Positions 47,201 through 57,930 of a stretch of DNA of 64,000 nucleotides are shown here, in pieces. Below the pieces are notes generated by a model. It saw only the letters and a list, made by a program, of their open reading frames with translations, was not told the origin of the DNA and searched no databases. The stretch is taken from the NCBI GenBank assembly GCA_026873275.1, contig JANTUC010000013.1, positions 496,001 through 560,000 of the forward strand. The letters run 5' to 3'. Both the position numbers and the translations under genes were made by a program. Position 1 is the first letter of the stretch; each line of letters begins with the position of its first letter. The stretch comes from Pseudopithomyces maydicus. Its lineage: Eukaryota; Ascomycota; Dothideomycetes; Pleosporales; Didymosphaeriaceae.

Positions 47201-50200
47201 GCGGTTTTCCAACGACGAATTAACACTGTGCTGAGAGAATGCCTAGGAGAGTACGCCATGGCATACCTAGACGACATCATCATCTACTCCAACAAGGAGG
47301 AGGATCACCCGAAGCATGTGCGAGAAGTGCTCCGAAGAATCAAAGAGGCAAAGCTCTATCTCAAACTAAAGAAGTGCGAGTTCCATGTAAAGAAAACAAC
47401 CTACCTAGGGTTCGTGATCGAACCAGGGAAACTCAACATCGAACCCACCAAGGTACAAAAGATTCAGGATTGGGGCCAGCCAGAGAAACTATCGGACGTT
47501 CAATCCTTCATGGGGTTCTGTAACTACTGCCGGAAGTTCATACCCCGATGGTCAGAAATAACCCGACCACTCACGAATCTCACCAAGAAAGATGTCCCCT
47601 TTGAATGGACAAAGGAATGCCAGGAAGCGATGCAAAAGCTCAAGGAGGAATTCTCGAAATTCCCCATACTATGGACTTTTGACCCGACAAGGCCCGCATT
47701 TCTGGAAACCGATGCATCGGACTACGCGGTAGGCGCGTGCCTCATACAACGAGATCCGAAGGACGACGCGAGACATCCCGTGGGATACTATTCCCGGAAA
47801 ATGACATCCGCGGAACTCAACTATCCTATCCACGACAAGGAACTACTAGCAATAGTAGATGCCTTCGAGGTTTGGCGAACCTACCTGCAAGGCGCAAGGT
47901 TCCAAACACCAGTGTTTTCGGATCACAAGAACCTCACAGGGTTCATGAAGAACCAGACCTTGAGCCCAAGGCAAACAAGATGGGCTCAATGGTTGTCAAC
48001 ATTTGATTTCAAGATCATCCATGTCCGAGGAACGGAGAACCTACGAGCCGATGCGTTAAGCCGGAGACCAGACCTACAAGGGAAGGCCGCAGTCTCCGGA
48101 GCGCTGCTACGATTCGACACGGACGGCACAATAATCTACAATGCACCAAAACTTGCAGCAACCCTGGAATTGGGACCCAACGAATGGATGGAATGGATTC
48201 GGAAGGAAACGGCGGCAAGTGACGAAGGCGTTGATCACCTGCCCGACGGATCCACCTATAAGGATGAAACGTACAAGGTTTTTGGACGAACCTTTGTCCC
48301 GGCAAAAATCCAACGAGAATTTGTGCGGAGGTTTCATGAATCGCCGGCCCACGGCCACCAGGGCATTGAACGGACCCTGGAAAGACTCATGCGGGAATAC
48401 TACTTCCCACGAGCAAGACAGATAGTTACCGAAGTCTTGCGGGACTGTGCCGATTGTCACAGGAACAAACCAGAACACCATGCGCCTTACGGACAACTAC
48501 AGCCGGTAGAGGTCCCGGAACGGCCATGGGGAACAGTCACTATGGATTTCATCACGCAACTGCCGAAATCCCGGGACCCGGAAAATAAGATCGAATATGA
48601 CGGGATAATGGTTATCATCGACAAAACCACCAAATATGGTTACTTCGTACCACACAAGGAAACCAACAAAGCGGAACACGTGGCATTTCGATTCTTATCC
48701 ACAGTGGTAGCCCAACATGGGATACCAGATAAGATCATTACCGACAGAGACGTCAGGTTCACCTCGAAGCTATGGCAGACCACAATAAGCCTGATCGGTA
48801 TCAAACACAGTATGTCCACGGCATACCATCCACAGACGGACGGACAAACGGAACGAATGAACCAGACGGTGGAACAATATCTCCGATGCTACCTAAATTA
48901 TCAACAGAACAACTGGGTAAGCCTGTTGCCGATGGCCCAGTTGGCATACAACAGCTCGCAACATAGTGCGACGGGAGTAACACCATTCTTCGCGAACTAT
49001 GGGTTTAACCCGACGGCTTACCAAGCCCCCAAGGCAATGAAGTCCTGGAGTTCGGATGGCGAAGCATGGGCAAAAGAAATCAGGGAAAACCACGATCAGC
49101 TACGACAAGACGCAGTTTTCCTGCACACCAGGATGGGGAAATACTATGACCAAAAGCACAAGGCTCCGCCAGCGCTAGAGAAGGGGGAGAAAGTCTGGCT
49201 ACTACGAAAAAACATCGCCAGTAAAAGACCCTCGAACAAATTGGACCACTTAAAAATCGGACCATATGAGATCATGGAACAAATCACCCCGGTCACCTTC
49301 AAGTTACGACTACCAAGCAACATGAAGATTCACCCGGTGTTTCACGTAGCATTGTTGGAAAAAGCACCCCAAGACGTACAACCAGCGGTTTACGAAGCAG
49401 AAACCTATGGCGACCAACAGGAAGAATGGGAAGTAGCGAAGATCACGGGTCATAGATTCGTAAACGGGAAAGACTACTACAAGGTGGTATGGAAAGGTGA
49501 AGATAAGAAAGGAAACCCGTGGGATGACACATGGGAGCCAGAAGAAAACCTCAACTGCTCTGAGTTGTTGGAGGAGTTCCGGCTAAACCAATCGCACGAA
49601 GGAAGCTCGGCGACATCGGGCCCAAAATCGGATCACCTGGCGGGAACCCGTGAAGATCGTCGATACCAACAGAGGTGTGAGCGTCGCCTGGGACGGCTCC
49701 TGACGGTTCCTCTTCCGGACCATCCCATTGACCCGCAGCCCGTAATTCCGCTTCCTCTTGGTCCAGCTCCGCCTCCAAGGCAGCAGATTGATTATCCTCC
49801 CGCTTATCAAGAAATTCCTTCTGTTTCTTCAACCGGGAGATACGAAGCCGCGCAGCAGCTAATTCATCAAGAATACGCTCCTGTTCCTTTTCAGCTGCGG
49901 CAAGTTCAGCTTGAATTTTGGCTTGAGAACGATCAACGGATCGCACTGCAAATAGTAAGCCCAAGGACCAGAAACATCAACGGGGTCATACTGTCCGAAA
50001 CCGAGACTCCGCTCACGTTACAAGAACCACGGACGTTGGAACGAAGGCAAGGCTCGCAAACCAATCTTCTCGGGGTATCGCGGGGAGAAACGACGCAAGG
50101 AAGATTGAGCCTGGTGCAACGAGAACACGGCATCGCGTCGAAACCACGACGGGAAATCTTATCAGCAAGCGCGTACCGCTCGAGAGTCTTGCGAGAAGGC

Positions 50201-50461
50201 ATGAAGGGCCACGACCATCCTGAACATGATGGGGCCCACCCCGCTAATATAGTGGGACCCTGTATTCCGGATAATCTTCGGGCCGAAGACTTGGAAGGGG
50301 GAGATGGTGTTACGGCTGCTACGCCGCAACCGAAGTACGGGAATTACGACAAGGGTGATGAGGACCAGTGGGAGGGAAGCGTGAGCAGCGATCACGCTTA
50401 CTATGATGACCTACTGGATTACGATCACGGGTCGGACGCTGAGCACAACATGGACACGTGA
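44202..50461 (+). CDS. Gag-Pol polyprotein of element 1
   Basis: The first ATG is at 44202. The frame breaks in the A4 run at 44299-44302 (one base short) and is then open to 50461. Domains in order: Gag (RSKLRGFLASM...) to about 45.0 kb; CCHC knuckle CFGCGEKGHIARNC near 45115; aspartic protease MIDSGATRNF near 46365; reverse transcriptase with AYLDDIIIYS (YLDD at 47264-47275); RNase H with ETDASDYAVGA near 47710; integrase zinc finger (HGHQGIERT...CADCHRN) near 48350-48480 and catalytic D,D,E core (48.55-48.86 kb, including TAYHPQTDGQTE); and a chromodomain (YYKVVWKGEDKKGNPW...TWEP) near 49470-49560, which targets integration to modified chromatin. The roughly 290 residues beyond the chromodomain are low-complexity, lie opposite the antisense gene and run into the LTR. 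They may be read-through rather than functional protein. Confidence 0.93.
49551..50202 (-). CDS. Antisense accessory gene of element 1: Zn2Cys6-like cluster plus coiled coil, spliced
   Basis: Two exons on the strand opposite gag-pol: 50202-49992 and 49945-49551. They are joined across a 46-nt intron with GTATGA and TTTGCAG ends, in phase, the same size as introns of nearby host genes; about 201 residues. Near residue 26, cysteines follow C-x2-C-x6-C-x12-C-x2-C-x8-C (CSRC, LPC, CEPC), within the Zn2Cys6 consensus. A charged coiled coil follows (KIQAELAAAEKEQERILDEL, then ARLRISRLKKQKEFLDK), then an acidic, Pro/Gly-rich tail. The gene begins 105 nt inside the 3' LTR. Element 2 has a counterpart at the same place and orientation. 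The role is unknown; DNA or RNA binding or control of the element is a guess. Confidence 0.72.
50293..50307 (+). other. Polypurine tract of element 1
   Basis: A purine-rich run ending GGGGGAGATGG directly abuts the 3' LTR. It is the expected primer for plus-strand DNA synthesis. Element 2 has a similar end (GGGAGATGA). Confidence 0.8.
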
Positions 50462-50803
50462 GGAAGGTCACGTGACTGGGCTCTGTGGGCTCTGCGACAC
50501 AGAGCCTACAGAGCCTGGCTCCGTAGGCTCCGTGCAACAGAGCCACGGAGCCAGTTCGCACCCACAAGTATATAGCAGCGGCCGCCCGCTTTAGATAGTC
50601 CTCATCGTCAATCCTCGATTCAGTTCTACTGTCCCTTGCTTCTGCAGTGAAGATTACTATTGAGCATTCGGCAACGATAACCTCATTGTATTGATTGACG
50701 TTCAACCCACGTGACTTATACCTACCCGTCCGCTCCTCTTAACTCACCATACCCCAACGCGCACACCCTCGGTCCACGGGACTACAGAGTGTGCCCCGTG
50801 ACA
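50308..50803 (+). repeat. 3' LTR of element 1
   Basis: A 496-bp copy of 43649-44144; I saw no difference by eye. It contains the stop codon of the sense frame (50459-50461). The flanking ATATC at 50804-50808 is the right target-site duplication. Confidence 0.95.
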
Positions 50804-52439
50804 ATATCTATAAAAATTCTAAAGTACCTTACTATCTCTTTTAAAAATAACTAAGCTATTTAGCTAGCTTCTAAGGTTTTAATAATAAAAATATACTAAG
50901 CTATCTTAGTATATCTATCTACTATTACTTAAATAGTATTAACTACCTCTCTTTTATTCTTGCTAAAGGGGAGGCTAATAATAAAATTTATTATTAGTTC
51001 TTATTAGGGTCCCTAAAATATTAATAATAATATTAGTTTATTTATAGGGTGCTGTCTAGGCGTCTTTATCTGTATATATACTATATATAAGTTAATATAT
51101 TTTTTATAGAGGTATTTAAGTTTAGCTAATAATATAGCCTATTAATAAGTTTTAAAGTTTAAGCTCTACTAAAGTATTCTACTAATAAATTATTATAATA
51201 GTGCTATAGAATTTTTGCCTTTAATATAGGCTCTTTTAGTATAAAAATTCTTTTATTATAATATAATATATCTTTAGGGTCTATTTTCTATTATAATAAT
51301 TATCTACCTCTACTATACTTAGTAGGCGTTAAGGTAGTAATATTATATTATTTCTATAATATAAATAGGTTATTCTTTTAAACTTATTTAATATAGTAGA
51401 GTAGACTTCCTTCTATTAGGGTATAAACTTTTTAGTCTTTTATAATTTCTTTAGCCTATCGCCTAGATAGCCTTTTAAGTACTAAAGTAATATTAACTTT
51501 AATTATAGTATCTAGCCCCTAGCTAATTTATAGTGTTTTTTTAATATTATAATATTATAATAATAATATATTATTAATACTAGTCCCTATAGGGACTGCT
51601 AAAAGGCCTTATAAAATAAGTAGTATATTTTATCCTAGTAGTCCCTTTATATTATTATTACTTACTAGTTAACGCGATAGCTTATTTATAGAATTTATTT
51701 TTTCTACTTTATATTTTATTTTAAAATTATATACTACTAGGAAGGTAGCCTATTCTATTTATTTTTATAATAAAACTTTTACCCCTATAAATCCTTTTAA
51801 ATTATTATAGTTAGTAAGGACTTCTAAAGTATATATTAGGCCTTTAATATAATAGCGCTAATATTATATAGCCTCTATAATAGTATATAACTTTAAGTTA
51901 TAAGTATAGTAGTTTCCTTTTATAGGGGTTAATTTTCTTAACTAAAAAGTAATTAAATATTAATTACTAGTAGGGAATTTTTATAAAAATATTTTTATTA
52001 AGTCTTAAATAGAAGCGTCTATCTCTAATTAAAAGAGTAGAGTAGAATTATAGTGCTATAGAAGAAATATAATTATAAAGGTATTATTAAGCTAGAGCTT
52101 CGCCCTCTCTATTATATTTATTTATAAAAAATACTTCTTTTAACTCTCTCTTTTAGACTTCTTTAATATATCTATAAGGGGCTTTATAATTTAGGAGAAA
52201 TTTTAAATAAACTTATAATAAAAGTTAGTAAATCTAATAAAAACTTATATATCTTTAATAGAGTAGATTTCTAGCTATTTCTAAACTATTTTAATTCTAC
52301 TTAAGTCTATTTATACGCTGTTATAGCGCATAATAAACCCTAAGAATTTAACTTAGGTAGTATTAAAAATATACTTTTTTAAATTAATATATAGGCGGTA
52401 CTATTATAGTTATAATAAAACTTTAACTACTTAATTCTA

Positions 52440-52610
52440 ATAGTCTTTATTATTTTTAGTAAAGATAAGGATATCATCTAAATATACTATATAAAAAATA
52501 TTAATATATTCTACTAAAGCTTTATTAATATAAGCTTAGAATATAATAGGAGCGTTAATTAGTTTAAAAAATATAATAGTATATTTAAAGTGTCTATAGC
52601 ATATATAAAA
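52440..52610 (-). pseudogene. Reverse-transcriptase remnant of the host element
   Basis: Translated on the minus strand, this stretch still reads NAP..F, then a stop, then AYINKALVEYINIFYIVYLDD and ILIFTKNNKD. This is the core of a Ty3/gypsy reverse transcriptase, with YLDD at 52473-52484. The stop after Phe stands where related elements have Gln, so CAA has become TAA, a typical RIP product. Pro and Gly positions upstream are similarly altered. This identifies the AT-rich block as a dead gypsy element on the minus strand. Confidence 0.8.
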
Positions 52611-53413
52611 TATTATTTTTTACTTATTGCCGCGCCAGATTTAAATTTAATAATAAATATTTTTTAAATCTAGCTTTATAAAGCTCTTTAATTCTAATAG
52701 TCTATTTAAAATCTTACTAATAAAAAGTAAAGCTAATTAATTCTTCTTAATAATTTTATTTAAACTTTTATAATTTATATATAGCTTAAGGGTTCTATCC
52801 TTTTTAAAAATAAATAGAATAGGTGCTCTTATAGGGCTAGTGCTCTCTTAAATCTACTTTATATACTTTACCTTTACTATATAGTTATAAAGCTCTCCTA
52901 ATTCTATAGCTAATAAGTTATATAATAGGCTAAAAGGTACTATTTTTCCTTCCTTTATTTTTATAGCGTAATTAATTTTTTAATATAGGTCTATTACTGC
53001 GGCGGCGCTGTTATTTACTAAATTTATAAATTACTTTAATTATAAAAGAAGACTTTTTTTATAAATTTTTTAAAATTATTAATTATAATTATTAAAGCGA
53101 AGACCTCTAATTAATCTCTTATAATAAATAAGAATATAGGGGTGTCCTTAATCTAGTATATAATAGTATTAATATTTTAGTACTATATTATTATTATATA
53201 GTTTAAAATTATATATTCGTATTAGAGCCCTAGCAGTCCTATTAGAATAGAATTAAATATATTTATTATTCTATAGACTACTATATAAAGGTGGCGCTCT
53301 ATTCCCTAAAAGTCTATAATAAATATAGTTATATAGTATATCTATATACTTTTTATAGTTTAGGAGTTAGATAGGCGTAACTATATTATTATATTTTTAA
53401 AAATTACTATTAG

Positions 53414-53418
53414 GTCTA
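53414..53418. repeat. Target-site duplication of element 2 (left copy)
   Basis: GTCTA at 53414-53418 is repeated at 60223-60227 just outside the other LTR. Confidence 0.9.
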
Positions 53419-53935
53419 TGTTATGACCACGAGGGTAGCTAGTCCTAGAGGTTAAGGTTGGTTCTCGGGCAGGAGCAACTTACGGAGGGAGAAGGGTTAT
53501 CGACTGCGTGAGCGGGTCGATGGGGTAGTCGGTATCGGTATCACGAATGATACTAAATCAACAAGGAGGCCTGAGTGAATCCAAATGATAGATTGATAAA
53601 CAGGTTGAACACGAGTATCTAGTAGGATACTCGAGTCTCTATATACATGACTAGTCCCATGAGTCCCATTGTCCCATGAGTCCCAAAATCCCATAAGTCC
53701 CAAAATCCCATAAGTCCCAAAATCCCGTATTCGCGCGTAACTGTGCCTTATTGGCTCCCGTATCTTTACTCGTCCCATAAGTCCCAAGATCCCGTGCGGG
53801 ACTTTGGTCCGTGCGTTACATGCGACGGTTGGGACTGGTGTTGGTCACGTGTTCTAAGCGACCTGGGATCCGGCGGCTAGGAGCAGAAGTGGTTATGATA
53901 ACGAGCTCCTGCCCCACTTCGCGCGGATCGTAACA
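53419..53935 (-). repeat. 3' LTR of element 2 (left copy)
   Basis: 517 bp, matching 59706-60222 by eye. It contains tandem TCCCAAAATCCCATAAG units (53653-53727) and CACGTG near 53846. On the plus strand it could act as promoter for the accessory gene that starts at 53967. Confidence 0.95.
53653..53727. repeat. Tandem 17-bp repeats in the element 2 LTR
   Basis: Degenerate GTCCCATGA / GTCCCAAAATCCCATAA units in tandem, repeated in the other LTR at 59940-60014. In the element's own direction they lie upstream of the TATA box, in U3, where arrays of this kind often bind activators. Confidence 0.85.
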
Positions 53936-53952
53936 TCATCTCCCTCCTCTCT
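53936..53952 (-). other. Polypurine tract of element 2
   Basis: Read on the minus strand, a purine-rich run ending GGAGGGAGATGA abuts the 3' LTR. It is the expected plus-strand primer. Confidence 0.8.
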
Positions 53953-53966
53953 ATCCTCATGTCCTC

Positions 53967-54515
53967 ATGAGTGCACCGAAATCCCGTTCCGCCCAGTTCC
54001 GTCATCGTCAAGCCGATCGTCTCGAGAAGGACGCCGTTTACGTTATGGTCGCTTGCACGTACTGTGTCAAGAAGTCGTTGCCTTGTCGTCTGTCGTCCTT
54101 GCACAAGAAGTGCACGAACTGCGTGAGGTTCGGCATTCAGAAATGTGAACCGGAGGAGGTGCCTTTGCCTGATTATTCCAAGATTGATCAGGAGATGGAG
54201 CGTTTAGAAAAGTTGGAAGCAGAAGAAGAGGCGAAGTTGCGTGTTGAAGAGGAGTTGGCGGAAGCTGCCTTACTGCGTGCGCGGCAGGCTCGCGAGAAGA
54301 TGAGCCGTCTGCGGAAGCAGCGCAAGCTTCTTCGACAGAAAGAACAAGAATTGTTCGACAAAGGAATGTCGACTATAGACGAGTTGGAGCGCTTAGAAGC
54401 GCAGGAGGAGTTAGCGTCGGCGGCTGCTTCTGTCAATCCACAGGCTGCCTTAGGAGCCGAGGTGGTTGACTGGTCCTTTGTTTGGGGGTCCCCTGGTCCT
54501 CTTGCTGGCGCCTAA
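53967..54515 (+). CDS. Antisense accessory gene of element 2: Zn2Cys6-like cluster plus coiled coil
   Basis: A single exon of 182 codons on the strand opposite gag-pol, fitted between the LTR (ends 53935) and the pol stop (54521), so the two genes converge with 5 nt between them. At about residues 30-60 the cysteines follow C-x2-C-x6-C-x8-C-x2-C-x7-C (CTYC, LPC, CTNC, KC), matching the fungal Zn2Cys6 consensus. A long charged coiled coil follows (EMERLEKLEAEEEAKLRVEE, then REKMSRLRKQRKLLRQKEQE), and the protein ends with VVDWSFVWGSPGPL. A 3-codon upstream frame (ATG at 53959) ends with a TGA that overlaps the start codon. Not overlapping pol, it is likely a real gene. The function is unknown. 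Confidence 0.75.
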   Translation: MSAPKSRSAQFRHRQADRLEKDAVYVMVACTYCVKKSLPCRLSSLHKKCTNCVRFGIQKCEPEEVPLPDYSKIDQEMERLEKLEAEEEAKLRVEEELAEAALLRARQAREKMSRLRKQRKLLRQKEQELFDKGMSTIDELERLEAQEELASAAASVNPQAALGAEVVDWSFVWGSPGPLAGA

Positions 54516-54520
54516 GTATG

Positions 54521-57500
54521 TTATTTTTGGAGGTGCGTGTGTGATGAGTTGTGTCCGTTCCTCTTCGACCTTTGCTGCAGGAATTGGCTGACCATTGGTT
54601 TGCAGTTTCCTAGGTTTCTGACTGGTTCCCAGGTGTTTTCGCTGTTGGGATACCCTTTCCATTTGATGAGGAATTCTTCCGTTTCTCGACACTGATCGTA
54701 TCGCACGTCGAGTATCTTTTCGACTTCGAATTCCGTTTCTTCCTCGGCTTGGTGATAGAAGGTGGTTTGAACTGGCGTTTCCGGGTCTGCTGGTTCCAAT
54801 AATGATATGTGGAATACCGGGTGTATCTTTGCATCTGGCGGTAGTTCCAACTTGTAGTTTACTGGCGATATCTGTTTGGAAATGAAAAATGGTCCGACCT
54901 TAACGTGATCCAGTTTCTTGTGTTTCTTCTTCTGTGTGCGAAGATTTTTCGTAAGTAGGTATACTTTATCCCCCTTCTTCAGCTGAGGTGCCGTTTTTCG
55001 TTTCTTGTTGACGTAGGAAATTGTTTGTCGTTGAGACTTCTCGAGGTTTTCTCGTAATTCTTCGTGTGTTTGTTTCATGATCCCTGCAGTTTTCTCTGCT
55101 TCTGCTGTGTTGATAACCGTTGGTAAGACTTGATCAAAGAGATGTGGATGTTTTCCGTGGTTTGCGTAGTATGGTGTAATTCCGGTTGTTGCTGATTCTT
55201 TGTTGTTGTATGCCATCTGTGCTAAGGGTAGTAATGAAACCCAATTATCTTTCTTCTTGTTGCAGTAGATGCGTAGGTACGTTTCCATAGTCTGGTTGGT
55301 ACGTTCTGTTTGTCCGTCTGTTTGTGGGTGATAAGCTGTCGATAGCTTTCGTTTTGTCCCGATAAGTGCCATAAGCGTTGTCCAGTAGTTTGACGTAAAG
55401 AGTTTGTCTCTGTCGCTGATGATTGTCCTTGGTATGCCGTGGTGTCTTACGAGTCTGTCGAGTATAAGATATCCTAGCTGGTCTGCAGTGTATTCCTTCT
55501 TGCAGGGTATCATTTCGGCGTACTTCGTAAATCTGTCCACAATAACCAATATTGCGTTGTACTTGACTTCCGTAGCCGGGTCCGTAGATCCTGGTAGTCC
55601 AGTGACAAAATCCATAGCGATGTCTTCCCATGGTGCTGTGGGTATTTTAATGGCTTGCATTTCTCCATACTTCAGATGCGTCGCATGCTTATTCCTTTGG
55701 CAGTCTGCGCACTTCCTAATGTAGGTGGTTACAGCTTCCTTGATTCCTTTGAAGTTGTAGTTCCGTTGGATTAGTTCCATTGTCTTGCTGATTCCGGGAT
55801 GTCCGTAAAGAGGGTCGTCGTGGTGTTGTCGTATTACCTCCTCCTGTTGTTCCTTTGGTACGTCCTTGGTGACTATTATTAGTTGGTTAAGTTCCGCTGT
55901 AGGTCCTAGCGATCCGTCCTTGTTTTCCTTGAGGATTGCCGAATATGTCTTGACCTTATCTCCTGCGAGATCTTTTCTTCTGCTGAGAGCATCTGCTCGT
56001 CCGTTCTCTTTTCCTGGTGTGTACAGGATCTTGAATTTGTACTGTCCAAGGGCTTCTGACCATCGCGCTTGTCGCGGTGTCAATTCTTTCGTCGTCGTGA
56101 ACCGTAACAGGTTCTTGTGGTCCGTGAAGATCGTGAGTTCCGAGCATCCGTGTGCATAGATTCTCCAGTGCTTGAGTGCTTTGACAATAGCATATAATTC
56201 TTTATCGTGGATGTCGTAGCGTGTTTCTGCGTCGATGAACTTGTAAGAGTAGTAAGCAACGGGGTGCCATTGTCCGTCTCTTTCTTGTTTCGCGCATGCT
56301 CCGATAGCCAAGTCGCTTGCATCGGTCTCCATGCGTAGTGGTTCGTCGCTTCTGAAAGCAACTAGGACTGGTGCGCTGATGCTTGCTTGTACTAGCTGTT
56401 TGAAAGCTTGATCGCATTGTTCCGTCCATTTGAATGCTACATCCTTCTTGGTTAGTGCCGTCAAGGGTATGGTGATCTTGGAGTAATCCTTGATAAATTG
56501 TCTGTTGAATCCGCAAAATCCTAGGAATTCTCGCACGTCTCCTATGGTTTTCGGGATTGGCCATGCTCGTATGGTTTCGATCTTGTCTGGGCTTATGCTA
56601 AAGCCTTTCGTGTTGACAACGTGTCCTAGGAACTCTAGTTCCGTGACATGGAATTTGCATTTTTCCGGTTTGATCCTCAGATGGGCTTTCCGTAAAGCTT
56701 CTAACACGATTTTGACATGCTCTACGTGTTCTCGCTCGTTTTCCGAGTATATGAGGATGTCGTCCAAGTAGGCAACTACGAAGATGTCGAGGTAGTTCCT
56801 AAGCGTGTTGTTGATCAATTCCTGGAATGTTGCTGGTGCATTGGTTAGTCCGAACGGCATGACTGTGTACTCGAACAGGCCGTATCGCGATCTAAACGCT
56901 GTCTTCCATTCTTCACCTTCTTTCATCCTGATGAGGTGGTATCCGTCTCTTAAGTCCATAGCCGTAAATATCTTGGCTCTTGAGAGTCTGTCTCGTAATT
57001 CTGATATGTTCGGTAACGGGTATCTATTCTTGATCGTGATGTTGTTGAGTGCTCGATAGTCGATGCACGGTCGTGGTTCTCCGTTTTTCTTGAGTACGAA
57101 CATAAATGGACTTGCTGCGGGTGACTTCGATTCTCGTATGTATCCTTTGTCGAGGTTCTTCTCGATGAAGTCCTTTTCCCATTGGAGTTCTTTTCCTGAC
57201 TTGCCGTATAATGGTCCAAAGGGTGGCGTTTTCCCTTCTTCTAGGTCAATCGTATGATCCCAGGGTTGGTGCTCAGGTAGGTTTGCTTTTCCTTCCTCTT
57301 CCCGAAACAAATGACTCCATTCTTTATATTCGTCGGGGATGTCGTGAGTTGTGCGTTTCTCCTTCTCGTGCTTCTTGACCTGGTGGTGCCTGCCAGCGTC
57401 TGCCGAGGGTAATTCCAGTTTATCGACTTTCTGTCGCGAGTTCAAATTATTGATCATGCTCTCATCCGCCATCAGCGTCGTGTGATGCGCAGGTTCTGAC

Positions 57501-57930
57501 TGCAGTGCACATTTGCAGTTCTTCATCGAAAGCTCTCTCTTTCCCCAATGTATCTGTGGGTTATGCTTTCGTAGCCAGGGGATACCTAGGATTAAGTCAT
57601 GCTGACTTGCATCCAAGACGTCTAAGGTAATCCTCTCCTGGTGCTCATGGATCCTGAGTGTCGTCGTGACCTCGAGTCGTATGCTTGATTGTCCTGGTAA
57701 TCGGCGTCCATTCGCGACATGGATAGTCAAAGGGGTTTCCTTGAGTTGTTCTCTGAGTCCGGCTCTTTGAACGGTCTTCCTCGAGATGAAGTTCCCTTGG
57801 GCTCCCGAATCCAGTAAAGCTTTGATCCGTATTCTTTCATTAAGCGTTACCGGTAGCTTAATGAGTGATGCCTGGTCAGTTACCAGTGCATTTAATTCCG
57901 TTGCGGCTCCACTGAGTCCGCTCGTTGGCC
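54521..57930 (-). CDS. Pol polyprotein of element 2 (expressed by -1 frameshift)
   Basis: Open from the frameshift site (57931-57937) to the stop at 54521, about 1136 codons. Order: aspartic protease with LLDSGAQGNF near 57800-57830; reverse transcriptase with VVAYLDDILIYS (YLDD at 56759-56770); RNase H with METDASDLAIGA near 56330; integrase zinc finger (HPGISKT...CADCQRNK) near 55690-55810 and D,D,E core with STAYHPQTDGQTER near 55310; and a chromodomain (FLIKWKGYPNSENTWEPV) near 54620-54690. The whole catalytic set appears intact, so the element could be active. The first in-frame ATG (57730) lies inside the protease, so independent initiation is unlikely. Confidence 0.93.

Larger units (their letters stand above)
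43649..50803 (+). mobile_element. Intact Ty3/gypsy chromovirus-type LTR retrotransposon, element 1
   Basis: A 7155-bp element with two 496-bp LTRs (43649-44144 and 50308-50803) that look identical by eye, bounded by a 5-bp duplication (ATATC). It contains a gag-pol frame with CCHC knuckle, protease, reverse transcriptase, RNase H, integrase and chromodomain, a polypurine tract before the right LTR, a self-priming-type primer site after the left LTR, and a spliced antisense gene near the 3' end. Composition is normal, unlike the RIP-mutated DNA it sits in, so the insertion is younger than the RIP episode. Confidence 0.95.
50804..53418. repeat. AT-rich RIP-mutated block, middle part
   Basis: Internal part of the old host element between the two insertions. 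Stops are dense in all frames and TA-rich. The reverse-transcriptase remnant (separate entry) lies here. Confidence 0.85.
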
